Shown here in pieces: positions 34,351-43,594 of a stretch of DNA of 64,000 nt; within the stretch, counting starts at the first letter, position 1; each line of letters opens with the position of its first letter. A model generated the notes under the pieces. The model saw only the letters and a list, made by a program, of their open reading frames with translations, made no database searches and had not been told where the DNA came from. The stretch covers positions 10,036-74,035 of the forward strand of contig CAJTXP010000018.1 of NCBI GenBank assembly GCA_910583615.1, read 5' to 3'. Made by a program: the position numbers and the translations under genes. The stretch comes from an uncultured Lachnospiraceae bacterium. Its GTDB lineage: Bacteria > Bacillota > Clostridia > Lachnospirales > Lachnospiraceae.

Positions 34351-37300
34351 ATGGCCAGAAAAATGAAAACCATGGATGGAAACCATGCAGCGGCTCATGC
34401 ATCTTATGCATATTCCGACGTTGCGGCAATCTATCCGATCACACCGTCATCTGTCATGGCAGAAGCGACGGATGAGTGGGCAACCCAGGGAAGGACGAAC
34501 ATCTTCGGACAGACCGTACAGGTGACCGAGATGCAGTCCGAGGCAGGTGCGGCAGGTGCTGTACACGGCTCTCTGGCAGCAGGCGCTCTTACGACCACGT
34601 TTACTGCTTCCCAGGGTCTCCTGCTGATGATCCCGAACCTGTACAAGGTGGCAGGCGAGAGACTTCCGGGCGTCTTCAACGTATCCGCACGTGCGCTGGC
34701 AAGCCACGCACTGTCGATCTTCGGAGATCATTCTGATGTATATGCATGCCGTCAGACCGGTGCGGCGATGCTCTGCGAGTCCAGCGTACAGGAAGTTATG
34801 GACCTGACTCCGGTAGCGCACTGCGCCGCCATCAAGGGACGCCTTCCGTTCATCAATTTCTTCGACGGATTCCGTACCTCCCATGAGATCCAGAAGATCG
34901 AGCAGTGGGATTATGAGGATCTGAAGGATATGGTGGATATGGATGCCATCGACGCGTACAGAAAAGACGCGCTGAATCCGAACCATCCGTGCCAGAGAGG
35001 TTCCGCTCAGAACCCGGATATCTTCTTCCAGGCACGCGAGGCATGCAATCCGTATTACGATGCGCTTCCGGCAATCGTTCAGGAGTACATGGACAAGGTC
35101 AACGCGAAGATCGGAACCAATTATAAATTATTCAACTACTACGGTGCTCCGGATGCGGAAAAGGTGATCATCGCCATGGGTTCCGTATGCGATACCATCG
35201 AGGAGACCATCGACTACCTGATGGCAGCAGGCCAGAAAGTCGGCGTCGTGAAAGTACGTCTGTACCGTCCGTTCAGCGCGGAAGCTCTGATCGAGGCAAT
35301 TCCGGACTCTGTGAAGCAGATTACGGTTCTTGACCGTACGAAAGAGCCGGGCGCGCTCGGCGAGCCGCTGTACCTGGATGTGGTTGCAGCCCTGAAGGGA
35401 ACGAAGTTCAACGATACGCCGATCTTTACCGGACGTTACGGCCTTGGTTCCAAGGATACCACGCCGGCACAGATCGTTGCAGTTTATGACAACACGACGA
35501 AGCAGAAATTCACCATCGGTATCGTGGATGATGTGACAAACCTGTCTCTTGAGACCGGTGCTCCTCTGGTCACTACTCCGGAAGGAACGACCAACTGCAA
35601 GTTCTGGGGTCTGGGTGCAGACGGTACCGTAGGCGCCAACAAGAACTCCATCAAGATCATCGGCGACAATACCGATATGTATGCACAGGCATACTTTGAT
35701 TATGACTCCAAGAAGTCCGGTGGTGTGACCATGTCCCACCTGCGTTTCGGAAAGAAACCGATCAAGTCCACGTACCTGATCCATAAGGCGGACTTTGTAG
35801 CATGCCATAATCCGTCTTATGTGAATAAATACAACATGGTTCAGGAGCTGGTGGACGGCGGTACGTTCCTTCTGAACTGCCCGTGGAACATGGACGAGCT
35901 TGAGAAGCATCTTCCGGGACAGGTGAAGGCGTTTATTGCAAACCACAACATCAAGTTCTATGTGATCGACGGTGTGAAGATCGGTATCGAGACCGGCATG
36001 GGCCCGACCCGTATCAACACGATCCTTCAGTCCGCATTCTTTAAGCTGACCGGAATCATTCCGGAGGAGCAGGCGATCGAACTGATGAAGGCCGCTGCAA
36101 AAGCTACTTACGGACGTAAGGGCGACGATGTGGTTCAGAAGAACTGGGCAGCCATCGATGCGGGTGCAAAACAGGTCGTTGAGGTAAAGGTTCCGGACAG
36201 CTGGAAGGGCGCAGCAGACGAAGGCCTGGCTATGACCCATGCAGAGAGCGGCAGAAAAGACGCGGTTGATTTCGTCAACAACATTCAGGCAAAAGTATCC
36301 GCTCAGGAAGGCAACAGCCTGCCGGTATCCGCGTTTAAGGATTACGTGGACGGTACGACTCCGTCCGGTACTTCCGCATACGAGAAGCGCGGTATCGCAG
36401 TGAATATCCCGGTATGGAATCCGGAGAACTGTATCCAGTGTAACCGTTGTTCCTATGTGTGTCCGCACGCAGTCATCCGCCCGGTGGCAATGACCGCTGA
36501 CGAGGCGGCAAAGGCTCCGGAAGGAATGCAGATGCTGGATATGACCGGTATGCCGGACAAGAAGTTTGCAATCGTCGTATCTGCTTACGACTGTACCGGA
36601 TGCGGTTCCTGTGTGAACGTCTGCCCGGGCAAGAAGGGTGCAAAGGCCATCGAGATGGCGAATATGGAAGCCAACACAGGCTGCCAGACGGCATTCGATT
36701 ATGCAGTGACTCTGCCGGAGAAAGCGGATGTGATCGCGAAGTTCAAAGAGGCTACCGTAAAGGGATCTCAGTTCAAGACTCCGCTGCTTGAGTTCTCAGG
36801 CGCATGCGCAGGCTGCGGCGAGACACCTTACGCAAAACTGATCACCCAGCTCTTCGGCGACAGAATGTATATCGCAAACGCAACCGGATGTTCCTCTATC
36901 TGGGGCAACTCCTCGCCGTCCACCCCGTACACCGTGAACCAGAAGGGCCAGGGCCCGGCATGGTCCAACTCCCTGTTCGAGGATGCGGCTGAGTTCGGTT
37001 ATGGTATGCTGCTGGCGCAGAATGCGATCCGCGGCGGCCTGAAGACGAAAGTGGAAGACCTGGCTGCAAACGCAGAGAAGGAAGACGTGAAGGCGGCGGC
37101 TCAGGAGTGGCTTGACACTTACGGCTGCGGCGCAACCAACGGAGCGGCAACGGACAAGCTGGTGGCGGCTCTGGAGGCATGCGGATGCGACAAGGCGCAG
37201 GCGATCCTGAAAGACAAAGAATTCCTCGCTAAGAAGTCCCAGTGGATCTTCGGCGGCGACGGATGGGCATATGATATCGGATTCGGCGGCGTGGACCATG

Positions 37301-37893
37301 TGCTGGCTTCCGGCAAGGACATCAACGTCATGGTATTCGATACCGAGGTTTACTCCAACACCGGCGGACAGTCCTCCAAGGCAACCCCGACCGGAGCGAT
37401 CGCACAGTTCGCAGCCGGCGGTAAAGACACCAAGAAGAAAGACCTGGCTTCCATCGCCATGAGCTACGGTTATGTATATGTGGCGCAGATTTCCATGGGT
37501 GCGGACTTCAACCAGTGTGTGAAGGCCATCGCAGAGGCAGAGGCATATCCGGGACCGTCCCTGATCATCGCTTATGCTCCGTGTATCAACCATGGTATCA
37601 AGAAGGGTATGAGCAAGGCTCAGACCGAGGAGCAGCTGGCGGTTGAGGCTGGTTACTGGCACTGCTTCCGCTACAATCCGGCGCTTGCTGCAGAAGGCAA
37701 GGATGCGTTCGCTCTGGATTCCAAGGAGCCGACCGGAGATTATCAGGCATTCCTCGACGGAGAGGTACGTTACAACGCTCTGAAACGTGCAAATCCGGAG
37801 AGAGCTGCGAAGCTGTTCGACAAGAACGAAAGCGAAGCAAAGGCAAGATACGCTTACCTCAACAAGCTGAAAACGCTTTACGGGGCAGAGTAA
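34351..37893 (+). CDS. nifJ: Pyruvate:ferredoxin (flavodoxin) oxidoreductase
   Basis: A 1180-residue single-chain PFOR, the usual length. It splits pyruvate with CoA into acetyl-CoA, CO2 and reduced ferredoxin, the main carbon-to-electron step of clostridial fermentation. The N-terminal domain starts with DGNHAAAHASYAYSDVAAIYPITPSS. Two 4Fe-4S sites are seen as CIQCNRCSYVCPHA near residue 694 and CTGCGSCVNVCPGKKG near 748. The proximal cluster and thiamine-diphosphate domain follow with GACAGCGETPYAKL near 818 and GGDGWAYDIGFGGVDH near 970. The ribosome site AAAGAGGAGGAATAACAAA is very strong. It is monocistronic between its own promoter and terminator. Confidence 0.98.
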   Translation: MARKMKTMDGNHAAAHASYAYSDVAAIYPITPSSVMAEATDEWATQGRTNIFGQTVQVTEMQSEAGAAGAVHGSLAAGALTTTFTASQGLLLMIPNLYKVAGERLPGVFNVSARALASHALSIFGDHSDVYACRQTGAAMLCESSVQEVMDLTPVAHCAAIKGRLPFINFFDGFRTSHEIQKIEQWDYEDLKDMVDMDAIDAYRKDALNPNHPCQRGSAQNPDIFFQAREACNPYYDALPAIVQEYMDKVNAKIGTNYKLFNYYGAPDAEKVIIAMGSVCDTIEETIDYLMAAGQKVGVVKVRLYRPFSAEALIEAIPDSVKQITVLDRTKEPGALGEPLYLDVVAALKGTKFNDTPIFTGRYGLGSKDTTPAQIVAVYDNTTKQKFTIGIVDDVTNLSLETGAPLVTTPEGTTNCKFWGLGADGTVGANKNSIKIIGDNTDMYAQAYFDYDSKKSGGVTMSHLRFGKKPIKSTYLIHKADFVACHNPSYVNKYNMVQELVDGGTFLLNCPWNMDELEKHLPGQVKAFIANHNIKFYVIDGVKIGIETGMGPTRINTILQSAFFKLTGIIPEEQAIELMKAAAKATYGRKGDDVVQKNWAAIDAGAKQVVEVKVPDSWKGAADEGLAMTHAESGRKDAVDFVNNIQAKVSAQEGNSLPVSAFKDYVDGTTPSGTSAYEKRGIAVNIPVWNPENCIQCNRCSYVCPHAVIRPVAMTADEAAKAPEGMQMLDMTGMPDKKFAIVVSAYDCTGCGSCVNVCPGKKGAKAIEMANMEANTGCQTAFDYAVTLPEKADVIAKFKEATVKGSQFKTPLLEFSGACAGCGETPYAKLITQLFGDRMYIANATGCSSIWGNSSPSTPYTVNQKGQGPAWSNSLFEDAAEFGYGMLLAQNAIRGGLKTKVEDLAANAEKEDVKAAAQEWLDTYGCGATNGAATDKLVAALEACGCDKAQAILKDKEFLAKKSQWIFGGDGWAYDIGFGGVDHVLASGKDINVMVFDTEVYSNTGGQSSKATPTGAIAQFAAGGKDTKKKDLASIAMSYGYVYVAQISMGADFNQCVKAIAEAEAYPGPSLIIAYAPCINHGIKKGMSKAQTEEQLAVEAGYWHCFRYNPALAAEGKDAFALDSKEPTGDYQAFLDGEVRYNALKRANPERAAKLFDKNESEAKARYAYLNKLKTLYGAE

Positions 37894-37921
37894 TTCCTGT
37901 TGATGTGATCTGAATTATGGG

Positions 37922-37969
37922 AAGTCCCTCTGCACAGGCAGAAAGATCGTCTGGGCAGAGGGACTTTTC
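37922..37969 (+). terminator. nifJ terminator
   Basis: Perfect 12-bp stem AAGTCCCTCTGC (37922-37933) with GCAGAGGGACTT (37955-37966), followed by TTTTCC. It lies 29 bp after the nifJ stop and 32 bp before the next gene. Confidence 0.85.
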
Positions 37970-38000
37970 CTGCAATAAAAAACATAGAGGTGTATTCAGG

Positions 38001-39692
38001 ATGCAGAATAAGATACTTGAGCTGATGCCGGCTGATCCGCAGGCGGCCATGGCGCTGGCAGTAGAACATTATACCGGCCTGATCTGGAAGACGGTGCAGA
38101 AATATCTGGAGAATCCGGAAGATATCAAAGAATGCGTGAATGATACCTTTATGGAATTTTATATACACAGGGAACGTTTTGATCCATCCAGAGGCAGCCT
38201 TGAAGCGTTTCTGACCGGGATTGCCCGGAAACGTGCAGTCAGCCGTTATCGGAAGAACAGAGTACGCGAGACGGTACAGCTGGAGGAAGCTGCAGACCGT
38301 TCGGACCCGGCGTCGGAACTGGAGACGAAGATGGATCTGGAGAGGGCGATGTCAGAACTGAAGGAGGAGGACAGAGAGATCATCCGCATGAAATACTTTG
38401 TGGGAATGACCATTCAGGAGATTGCGGACTCCCTGCAGCTGCCCTATGAGACGGTGAAAAAAAGGCATCAGAGAAGCCTTGCCCGGATGCGGCTGGTCCT
38501 GATCGCGGCTATGACGCTGCTTCTTGTTCTGCTGCTTGCTGCATGTGCGTACATTGTGGTTCGTTACTTCGGGGTTGTACCCGGGTATGGAATTACAGAG
38601 ACTTCCGATCTGCCGATCTTTGGGCTGGAAGAAGAGATTACGATCAAAAACGAGATTGGGGAATATGTGCTGAAAAATGCTTTTCTGGTAGACGGGGAGT
38701 TTGTCGGGAACGGATCGGTAAAGTTTTACAGCGACGACCCCAATGTCTGGCGGCCGGGCGGGAACTATACGGAGGTTGCCGTCCTGCAGTACGGGGATGA
38801 GACTTATATCTGTCCGTCCGGTTTCGGAGTGGATGGGCAGGGGCTGGAATTCGACATGTCTGCCCAGGATGTGAAGATGCCCGATGGGGACGATGAGATA
38901 TGCGAAGCGGTTCTGAGTTACGCCGGCGTGGAGTTTCGTATGGAACTGTGCCGGTCAGGGACAGAGGAGATCGAAAAGTACAACTACTGGCTGGAAGAGA
39001 GAGGCGGCCTGCTGGCGGTTCCGGAGCTGCGGGACGGAAACCTGTGCGTGGATGTATATCCGCTGAATGTGGGCGCAGGCAGGATCTGGTGTGGTGATCT
39101 TACGGTTGAATCACCGGATGGCAGGATACTGACCGGCAGATCCCATCAGAGGGGAGAGCAATATGTGTCATGGAATTTTGGCGAAGCCGGACCGGGGGAA
39201 TATGTGCTGCATATTCCGGATATGGAGCGATATCTGCCTTATGAGGGGGATTTTTCCATTCCGGTCAATCTGGAAACCTGTCAATGGGAGGACGGAACCC
39301 ATGAGATACCGGGAGGGACGGTGGAGGTGGTATCCTGCAGGCGGCTGGAGACCGTGGCGGGTGAAAAGATTCTCGATACCGATGAGACTGCCATGGAAAA
39401 TTTTGATTACTGGGTGATCGGTATCAAATACCGGATGGAGGAAACGGAGGAAGAAACAGACGAAACGGTGGAAAAGCTTCGTCTGCATGGGGAATGTACG
39501 TGGATCGGCATGACAGGCCAGCTGACAGAGATTACCGTTCACGAAAGCGAGGATGGAGTCCGGGAGCGCCTGGTCTGTATGGAGAAAGACTCCTTTGAGC
39601 TGTCGCAGTACAGGCTGGTTCCGGATTATCAGGTGATGTATTACTGGAAATGCGATGCTTCCATATCCTTCACTGTGAAGGCGGAAGAGTGA
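38001..39692 (+). CDS. ECF-type sigma factor fused to a membrane helix and extracellular domain
   Basis: A 563-residue protein starting at ATG 38001. Residues 15-85 form sigma region 2 (CVNDTFMEFYIHRERFDPSRG, AFLTGIARKRAVSRYRK) and residues 112-163 form region 4 (EEDREIIRMKYFVGMT, IQEIADSLQLPYETVKKRHQR). A membrane helix follows at about 165-188 (LIAAMTLLLVLLLAACAYIVV), then some 375 residues outside the cell, rich in acidic residues and beta-strand patterns, without cysteine pairs. Conventional ECF sigma factors are soluble and held by a separate anti-sigma; here both functions appear joined in one chain. How the sigma half would be released is unknown. No frameshift or stop separates the parts. 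Confidence 0.8.
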   Translation: MQNKILELMPADPQAAMALAVEHYTGLIWKTVQKYLENPEDIKECVNDTFMEFYIHRERFDPSRGSLEAFLTGIARKRAVSRYRKNRVRETVQLEEAADRSDPASELETKMDLERAMSELKEEDREIIRMKYFVGMTIQEIADSLQLPYETVKKRHQRSLARMRLVLIAAMTLLLVLLLAACAYIVVRYFGVVPGYGITETSDLPIFGLEEEITIKNEIGEYVLKNAFLVDGEFVGNGSVKFYSDDPNVWRPGGNYTEVAVLQYGDETYICPSGFGVDGQGLEFDMSAQDVKMPDGDDEICEAVLSYAGVEFRMELCRSGTEEIEKYNYWLEERGGLLAVPELRDGNLCVDVYPLNVGAGRIWCGDLTVESPDGRILTGRSHQRGEQYVSWNFGEAGPGEYVLHIPDMERYLPYEGDFSIPVNLETCQWEDGTHEIPGGTVEVVSCRRLETVAGEKILDTDETAMENFDYWVIGIKYRMEETEEETDETVEKLRLHGECTWIGMTGQLTEITVHESEDGVRERLVCMEKDSFELSQYRLVPDYQVMYYWKCDASISFTVKAEE

Positions 39693-39720
39693 TTCCGGCC
39701 GGGAATGGTCGGAATCACTC
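39687..39720. terminator. Shared stem-loop between convergent genes
   Basis: Perfect 11-bp inverted repeat GAGTGATTCCG (39687-39697) and CGGAATCACTC (39710-39720) with a 12-nt loop. It overlaps the stop codon of the sigma fusion gene and lies 8 bp from the end of the converging TPR gene. No T-run follows on either strand, so termination strength is uncertain. Confidence 0.55.
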
Positions 39721-39727
39721 ATACAAT

Positions 39728-41284
39728 TCAGAAGAAACGGCGTTTTGATTTCTTCTCCCTTTTGATCAGATTCCCCCGCAGGGACAGAATTCCGTTGTCC
39801 GGTGTCAGCCGCTCCAGTTCGTCGCAGGCTGCCAGGCCTCTTGCGGCCGCGGCGCCCATTTTCGGCTTGTTCCTTGCGCGCTCCGCGATTTCCGAGACAA
39901 GAGCGGCGCTGACGGCCGCGATCTGCCATGCCGCGGGATTTCCGGTTGCCTGCGCGACTTTTTCGCTGAAATCCATGGCCAGTGTGCCGTAATGATCCGC
40001 TTCCTTCCAGTCTCCGCCGTCAGCGGACAGTAATGCCAGATATTCACAGCTTTCTGAACGGATCAGAAGCGACGCAGACTCCGAGAGCGTGTAGTCTCCC
40101 GGGTTGGCGATCATGGAAAGCACCTCCTCAAAGACGCCTCTTGCTTCGTCGGCCCGGCCGGCTGCATAGTACTGGACGCCGAGCACATCCATGGCTGCCA
40201 CGCTGCCGCTGTACAGCCGGGCCGCGATATCGGTTAAAACATTTCTGGCATTGGCGTTCTCGACATGAACACTGTCCTTTTCCAGGGCTTCCTGTGCATT
40301 GCCGAACAGGTCTACGCTTTTTTCGGTCCACCGGACCGCGTCGTTGATGCTGCCTCCGGACTGCTGGATCGCGGTGCCCCGCTGCATATAGATCATGGCG
40401 AGCGCGCCTTCGGCGATGGAGCGGCTGCAGCCTTCGGCGCCGCTGTCAAGAAACTGCAGGGCTTCGTTTTCACAGGCCAGTATGATGTCCGTGTTTCCCC
40501 GGCGCGTAAATGCGTCTATGCCGTGCAGGCTGTAGATCATCAGTGCGCGGGCACGGTAAAAGTCGGAATGAAGTTTGTCTGCCAGGTGCTCGAACAGCTC
40601 TCTCGCATGCGTATACCAGCGGTCGCCGTCGGCAAACTCGCTGTATTGATAATGGATGCCCCCGATCCGGGAATAGAATTCCGCTGTTTTTTCACAGATG
40701 CCGTCCCCGTCTCCGAGACAGCTTTCCACATACTGCAGAAGCGGCACGGAATCCACAAGGACCTGATGCATCTTCTGGCTGTCCAGGATGCGTTCGCAGG
40801 CGGTGGCCATTTCGTTGCGGCATTCCGCGCAGGACCATGCCAGAAAAAGCCGCTGTTCTTCCTGGAAGGAATCTTCCTCTGCCTGCAGGCAGGAAAAGCA
40901 GCGCTCCCCGTGAGCCAGCGCCTGTTCCAGGCGTGTGACGGCCTGCCGGTTGTCGTTCTGGTTCATACAGAGCAGGGCATGGAGCCGGGCATATTCCATT
41001 TCCAGATACCAGAAGCCTGCAGTGTCCGGATGTTCGGCCCGCAGCCGTTCCAGCAGAGGCTCATAGCTTTGCATCAAGGACTCCAGACTGTAAAGATCCC
41101 TGCAGACGGTATAGTACCGCATCAGCTCTTCCATCCGTTCCAGCGTATCCATCAGCTCGTCGGTGTTCAGTCCGGCCGTTTTTTCCGGAGTGAGGCCCTG
41201 TTGAATTTCGGTCAGGTATTCTTTCCGCGCGGGCCAGGCGCTGTCTTCGTAATCTTCATACCCTCTGTTCCAGGTCAGTTCCAT
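39728..41284 (-). CDS. Cytosolic TPR-like helical-repeat protein, function unknown
   Basis: A 518-residue leftward protein with no signal peptide or membrane segment. It consists of helical pairs with tetratricopeptide spacing across most of its length, for example NDNRQAVTRLEQALAHGE near residue 109, EFADGDRWYTHARELFEHLAD near 218, GSINDAVRWTEKSVDLF near 307 and GRADEARGVFEEVLSMI near 368. It ends in a basic KREKKSKRRFF. Such repeat proteins usually bind peptides or partner proteins. It diverges from the gene at 41441 across a 156-bp control region, so the two may act together. No specific family was recognised. Confidence 0.72.
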   Translation of the reverse strand: MELTWNRGYEDYEDSAWPARKEYLTEIQQGLTPEKTAGLNTDELMDTLERMEELMRYYTVCRDLYSLESLMQSYEPLLERLRAEHPDTAGFWYLEMEYARLHALLCMNQNDNRQAVTRLEQALAHGERCFSCLQAEEDSFQEEQRLFLAWSCAECRNEMATACERILDSQKMHQVLVDSVPLLQYVESCLGDGDGICEKTAEFYSRIGGIHYQYSEFADGDRWYTHARELFEHLADKLHSDFYRARALMIYSLHGIDAFTRRGNTDIILACENEALQFLDSGAEGCSRSIAEGALAMIYMQRGTAIQQSGGSINDAVRWTEKSVDLFGNAQEALEKDSVHVENANARNVLTDIAARLYSGSVAAMDVLGVQYYAAGRADEARGVFEEVLSMIANPGDYTLSESASLLIRSESCEYLALLSADGGDWKEADHYGTLAMDFSEKVAQATGNPAAWQIAAVSAALVSEIAERARNKPKMGAAAARGLAACDELERLTPDNGILSLRGNLIKREKKSKRRFF

Positions 41285-41317
41285 GGATGGTATTCCTCCC
41301 GTTTTTTATTCCCGTCT

Positions 41318-41346
41318 ATTCTAGCTTTCGTTTTTTTTCCCTGCAA
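41318..41346 (-). promoter_or_regulatory. Promoter of the TPR-like gene
   Basis: Reading leftward: -35 TTGCAG (41346-41341), 17-bp spacer, -10 TAGAAT (41323-41318), 34 bp before the start codon at 41284. Confidence 0.5.
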
Positions 41347-41373
41347 TACGGTGAAGATTAACATTTCGCGGAT

Positions 41374-41426
41374 CTTTTGTCCCTTTTTTGTTTTCTTATG
41401 CGAAGAAAAAGATAAGAAGACAAAAG
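41374..41426 (+). repeat. Long nested inverted repeat in the leader of the 41441 gene
   Basis: Outer arms CTTTTGTC (41374-41381) and GACAAAAG (41419-41426), inner arms TTTTCTT (41391-41397) and AAGAAAA (41403-41409), all perfect, with a short ATGCG loop. The structure ends 15 bp before the ATG, next to the ribosome site GAGAGGGGTCGG, so it could act as an operator or a leader hairpin that affects translation. Confidence 0.5.
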
Positions 41427-41440
41427 AGAGGGGTCGGAAG

Positions 41441-42385
41441 ATGGGGACGACAACAGGAAACGAAGGGATACTGGATCTGGCCGCCCGGTGCATGGAGCAA
41501 AAGCATATGGAACGGCCGGAGGTTGTGTGGCTGAAGGAGCGGTATGGGGAGTTTATGCGAAGAGAAGGATTTTCCGGTAAGGAAGCAGCAGACAGATGCC
41601 TTTATGAACGGATCTACGGGATACGGCCGAAAAGACAGGATACGCTGAAAATCAGATACTGGAGAACCGGATGGCACCTGCCGGCCAGCTACGGGCTGTG
41701 CGCGGCCTTCGGAAGGGCGCTGCGGCTGGACAGGGAAGAGATGCGGTATCTGCTGCAGGGATATTATGACAGCTGTGACAGAATTTATGAGGAGGAGCCT
41801 TCAGACAGCCGATCGGCCTACTGGCTGCGCAGAAAGGCGATGAAAGATCTCACAGACCGGTATCTGCGGAGCATTCCGCAGAACCGGCTGAGGCAGATGC
41901 GGATTACCGAACGGTCGCTGGAGCACAGTATGAGGCATCTGTATTATACGGATGCGCTGGGCTATGTCTATGGCGGAAGCGGGATGGCCGAAAAAATGAA
42001 ATATATGAAGCGCCATATAACGAGCGTCAACTATGATTCCGAATTTGGACGGAATATGAAGCTTTTGGGAGTGATTCCCAGAAAAACCATGATCCGCCAT
42101 CTGCTGATTCTGGGGATGCCGTGGGTCGGCCTGGACTGGCTGAATGAACAGCTGAGAACCTTTGGGTATCTGGAACTGAAGGAACACCATACGCTCAGAG
42201 ACGGGGAACGGCTGGACTGGCTGCTCATCCGGATTCTTCGCAGATATGAGGAGTACCGGCAGGACAGGCCGGCAGCTGAATGTTTCCGGTGGATGCGGGA
42301 ATGCTGCTGCGCTCTGGACACGTTTTTTGAAAAAGAGGGAAGAAGGCAGCTCCGTTTTATGTATTTTAAGGCGCTGGGGGAGTAG
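41441..42385 (+). CDS. Unknown helical protein, possible HTH regulator
   Basis: A 314-residue soluble protein starting at ATG 41441 behind AGAGAGGGGTCGG. The same frame is open for 1176 bases upstream, but that stretch is antisense to the TPR gene and should be ignored. Residues 62-110 (LKIRYWRTGWHLPAS, CAAFGRALRLDREEMRYLL) have the helix spacing of a Cro/XRE-type helix-turn-helix, though the match is loose. The rest is alpha-helical, rich in Arg, Tyr and Glu, with no membrane segment. Given the divergent arrangement with a TPR-like protein, a regulator plus sensor pair is possible. I do not recognise the family. Confidence 0.62.
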   Translation: MGTTTGNEGILDLAARCMEQKHMERPEVVWLKERYGEFMRREGFSGKEAADRCLYERIYGIRPKRQDTLKIRYWRTGWHLPASYGLCAAFGRALRLDREEMRYLLQGYYDSCDRIYEEEPSDSRSAYWLRRKAMKDLTDRYLRSIPQNRLRQMRITERSLEHSMRHLYYTDALGYVYGGSGMAEKMKYMKRHITSVNYDSEFGRNMKLLGVIPRKTMIRHLLILGMPWVGLDWLNEQLRTFGYLELKEHHTLRDGERLDWLLIRILRRYEEYRQDRPAAECFRWMRECCCALDTFFEKEGRRQLRFMYFKALGE

Positions 42386-42484
42386 GTTACGGGAGACGGG
42401 GCGGGCCGGCCTGTGAAAAGTGGCTTGCAGGAGGGAGCGATTTATAGTAAGATAGTCATAGTATAAAAAGGAGTGGAAGGGATT

Positions 42485-43420
42485 ATGATATATGAAAATG
42501 TACTGGACGCCATCGGGCATACGCCCATGGTCCGTCTGAACCGGATGAATGGGGACCCGGAGAGCGCCGAGGTGCTGGTAAAATTCGAGGGGCTGAACGT
42601 GGGAGGCTCTATTAAGACCAGAACGGCGTACAACATGATTCTTCAGGCGGAAAAGGAAGGCCTGATCAAGGAGGATACCATTATCGTGGAGCCCACCAGC
42701 GGCAATCAGGGCATCGGCCTGGCGCTGATCGGGGCGGTCCGGGGATACCGGACGATCATCATCATGCCGGATTCCGTCAGCGAGGAGCGCAGAAAACTGG
42801 TGCGGCATTACGGGGCGGAGGTGATCCTGGTCCATGATGCGGGAAACATCGGCGACTGTATTGACGAGTGCCTTGCCATCGCTGTGCGGATGGCAAAGGA
42901 GGACCCGAAGGTCTATGTGCCCCAGCAGTTTGAAAATCCTGCCAATCCCATGGTACATAAGCATCATACGGGCCTGGAAATCATGGAGCAGGTGGCAGGC
43001 CCGATTCACGGCTTCTGTTCCGGGATCGGGACCGGAGGAACGATCAGCGGGATCGGAGAGGTGTTAAAGGCGCAGAATCCGGATATTGAGATCTGGGCGG
43101 TGGAACCGGAGAACGCGGCGATCCTGGCCGGCGGAACCATCGGGACCCATCTGCAGATGGGAATCGGCGACGGTCTGATTCCGGAGAATCTGAATCAGAA
43201 CATTTATGACGATGTATATATTGTGACGGATGAGGAAGCCATCCAGACAGCCAAGGATCTGGCCAGGCTGGAGGGGATTATGTGCGGAATCTCCAGCGGA
43301 ACCAACGTGGCGGCGGCTCTGAAGCTGGCGAAGAAGCTGGGGAAGGGAAAGACCGTGGTGACGGTGCTGCCGGATACGGCGGAACGCTATTTTTCAACGC
43401 CGCTTTTCGGAGACGAGTAA
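42485..43420 (+). CDS. Cysteine synthase-like PLP enzyme
   Basis: A 311-residue fold-type II PLP enzyme of the O-acetylserine sulfhydrylase group. The PLP Lys lies in GGSIKTRTA near residue 43, the phosphate-binding loop in SGIGTGGTISG near 178, and IMCGISSGTN near 266. Two motifs differ from classical CysK: KTRTA instead of KDRIA, and the substrate loop TSGNQG (near 70) instead of TSGNTG. It may therefore use another nucleophile or acceptor. ATG 42485 is preceded by AAGGAGTGGAAGG. It is a single gene with its own terminator; no serine acetyltransferase is adjacent. Confidence 0.85.
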   Translation: MIYENVLDAIGHTPMVRLNRMNGDPESAEVLVKFEGLNVGGSIKTRTAYNMILQAEKEGLIKEDTIIVEPTSGNQGIGLALIGAVRGYRTIIIMPDSVSEERRKLVRHYGAEVILVHDAGNIGDCIDECLAIAVRMAKEDPKVYVPQQFENPANPMVHKHHTGLEIMEQVAGPIHGFCSGIGTGGTISGIGEVLKAQNPDIEIWAVEPENAAILAGGTIGTHLQMGIGDGLIPENLNQNIYDDVYIVTDEEAIQTAKDLARLEGIMCGISSGTNVAAALKLAKKLGKGKTVVTVLPDTAERYFSTPLFGDE

Positions 43421-43458
43421 GGTATATGGGAACGACGCATATGGAAGGCGGTTCAGGG

Positions 43459-43486
43459 AGCATCTCTTTTGGGATGCTTTCTTTTT
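43459..43486 (+). terminator. Terminator after the cysteine synthase-like gene
   Basis: Stem AGCATCTC (43459-43466) with GGGATGCT (43471-43478), TTTT loop, followed by TTCTTTTTG. One G-U pair. It lies 39 bp after the stop. Confidence 0.82.
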
Positions 43487-43594
43487 GTATCAACAGGAAA
43501 CCGGAAAAGCGGGAATTTTTTTTGTTTCGGCATTTTATCTGACCATATCCCTGTCCTGGCTGTCTAATAAGCAGAAAGGAGGAGACATATTTTT

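Noticed and set aside
35128..36468. 446-codon leftward open frame
   Set aside because: Shadow of nifJ produced by its codon bias.
40265..41440. 392-codon rightward extension upstream of the 41441 gene
   Set aside because: It is antisense to the TPR-like gene over nearly its full length, shows no domain pattern, and the ribosome site is at 41428-41436.
42425..42453. Weak promoter TTGCAG-17-TAAGAT before the cysteine synthase-like gene
   Set aside because: Only half the -35 matches consensus; a competing AT-rich stretch exists, so it was not listed as a feature.
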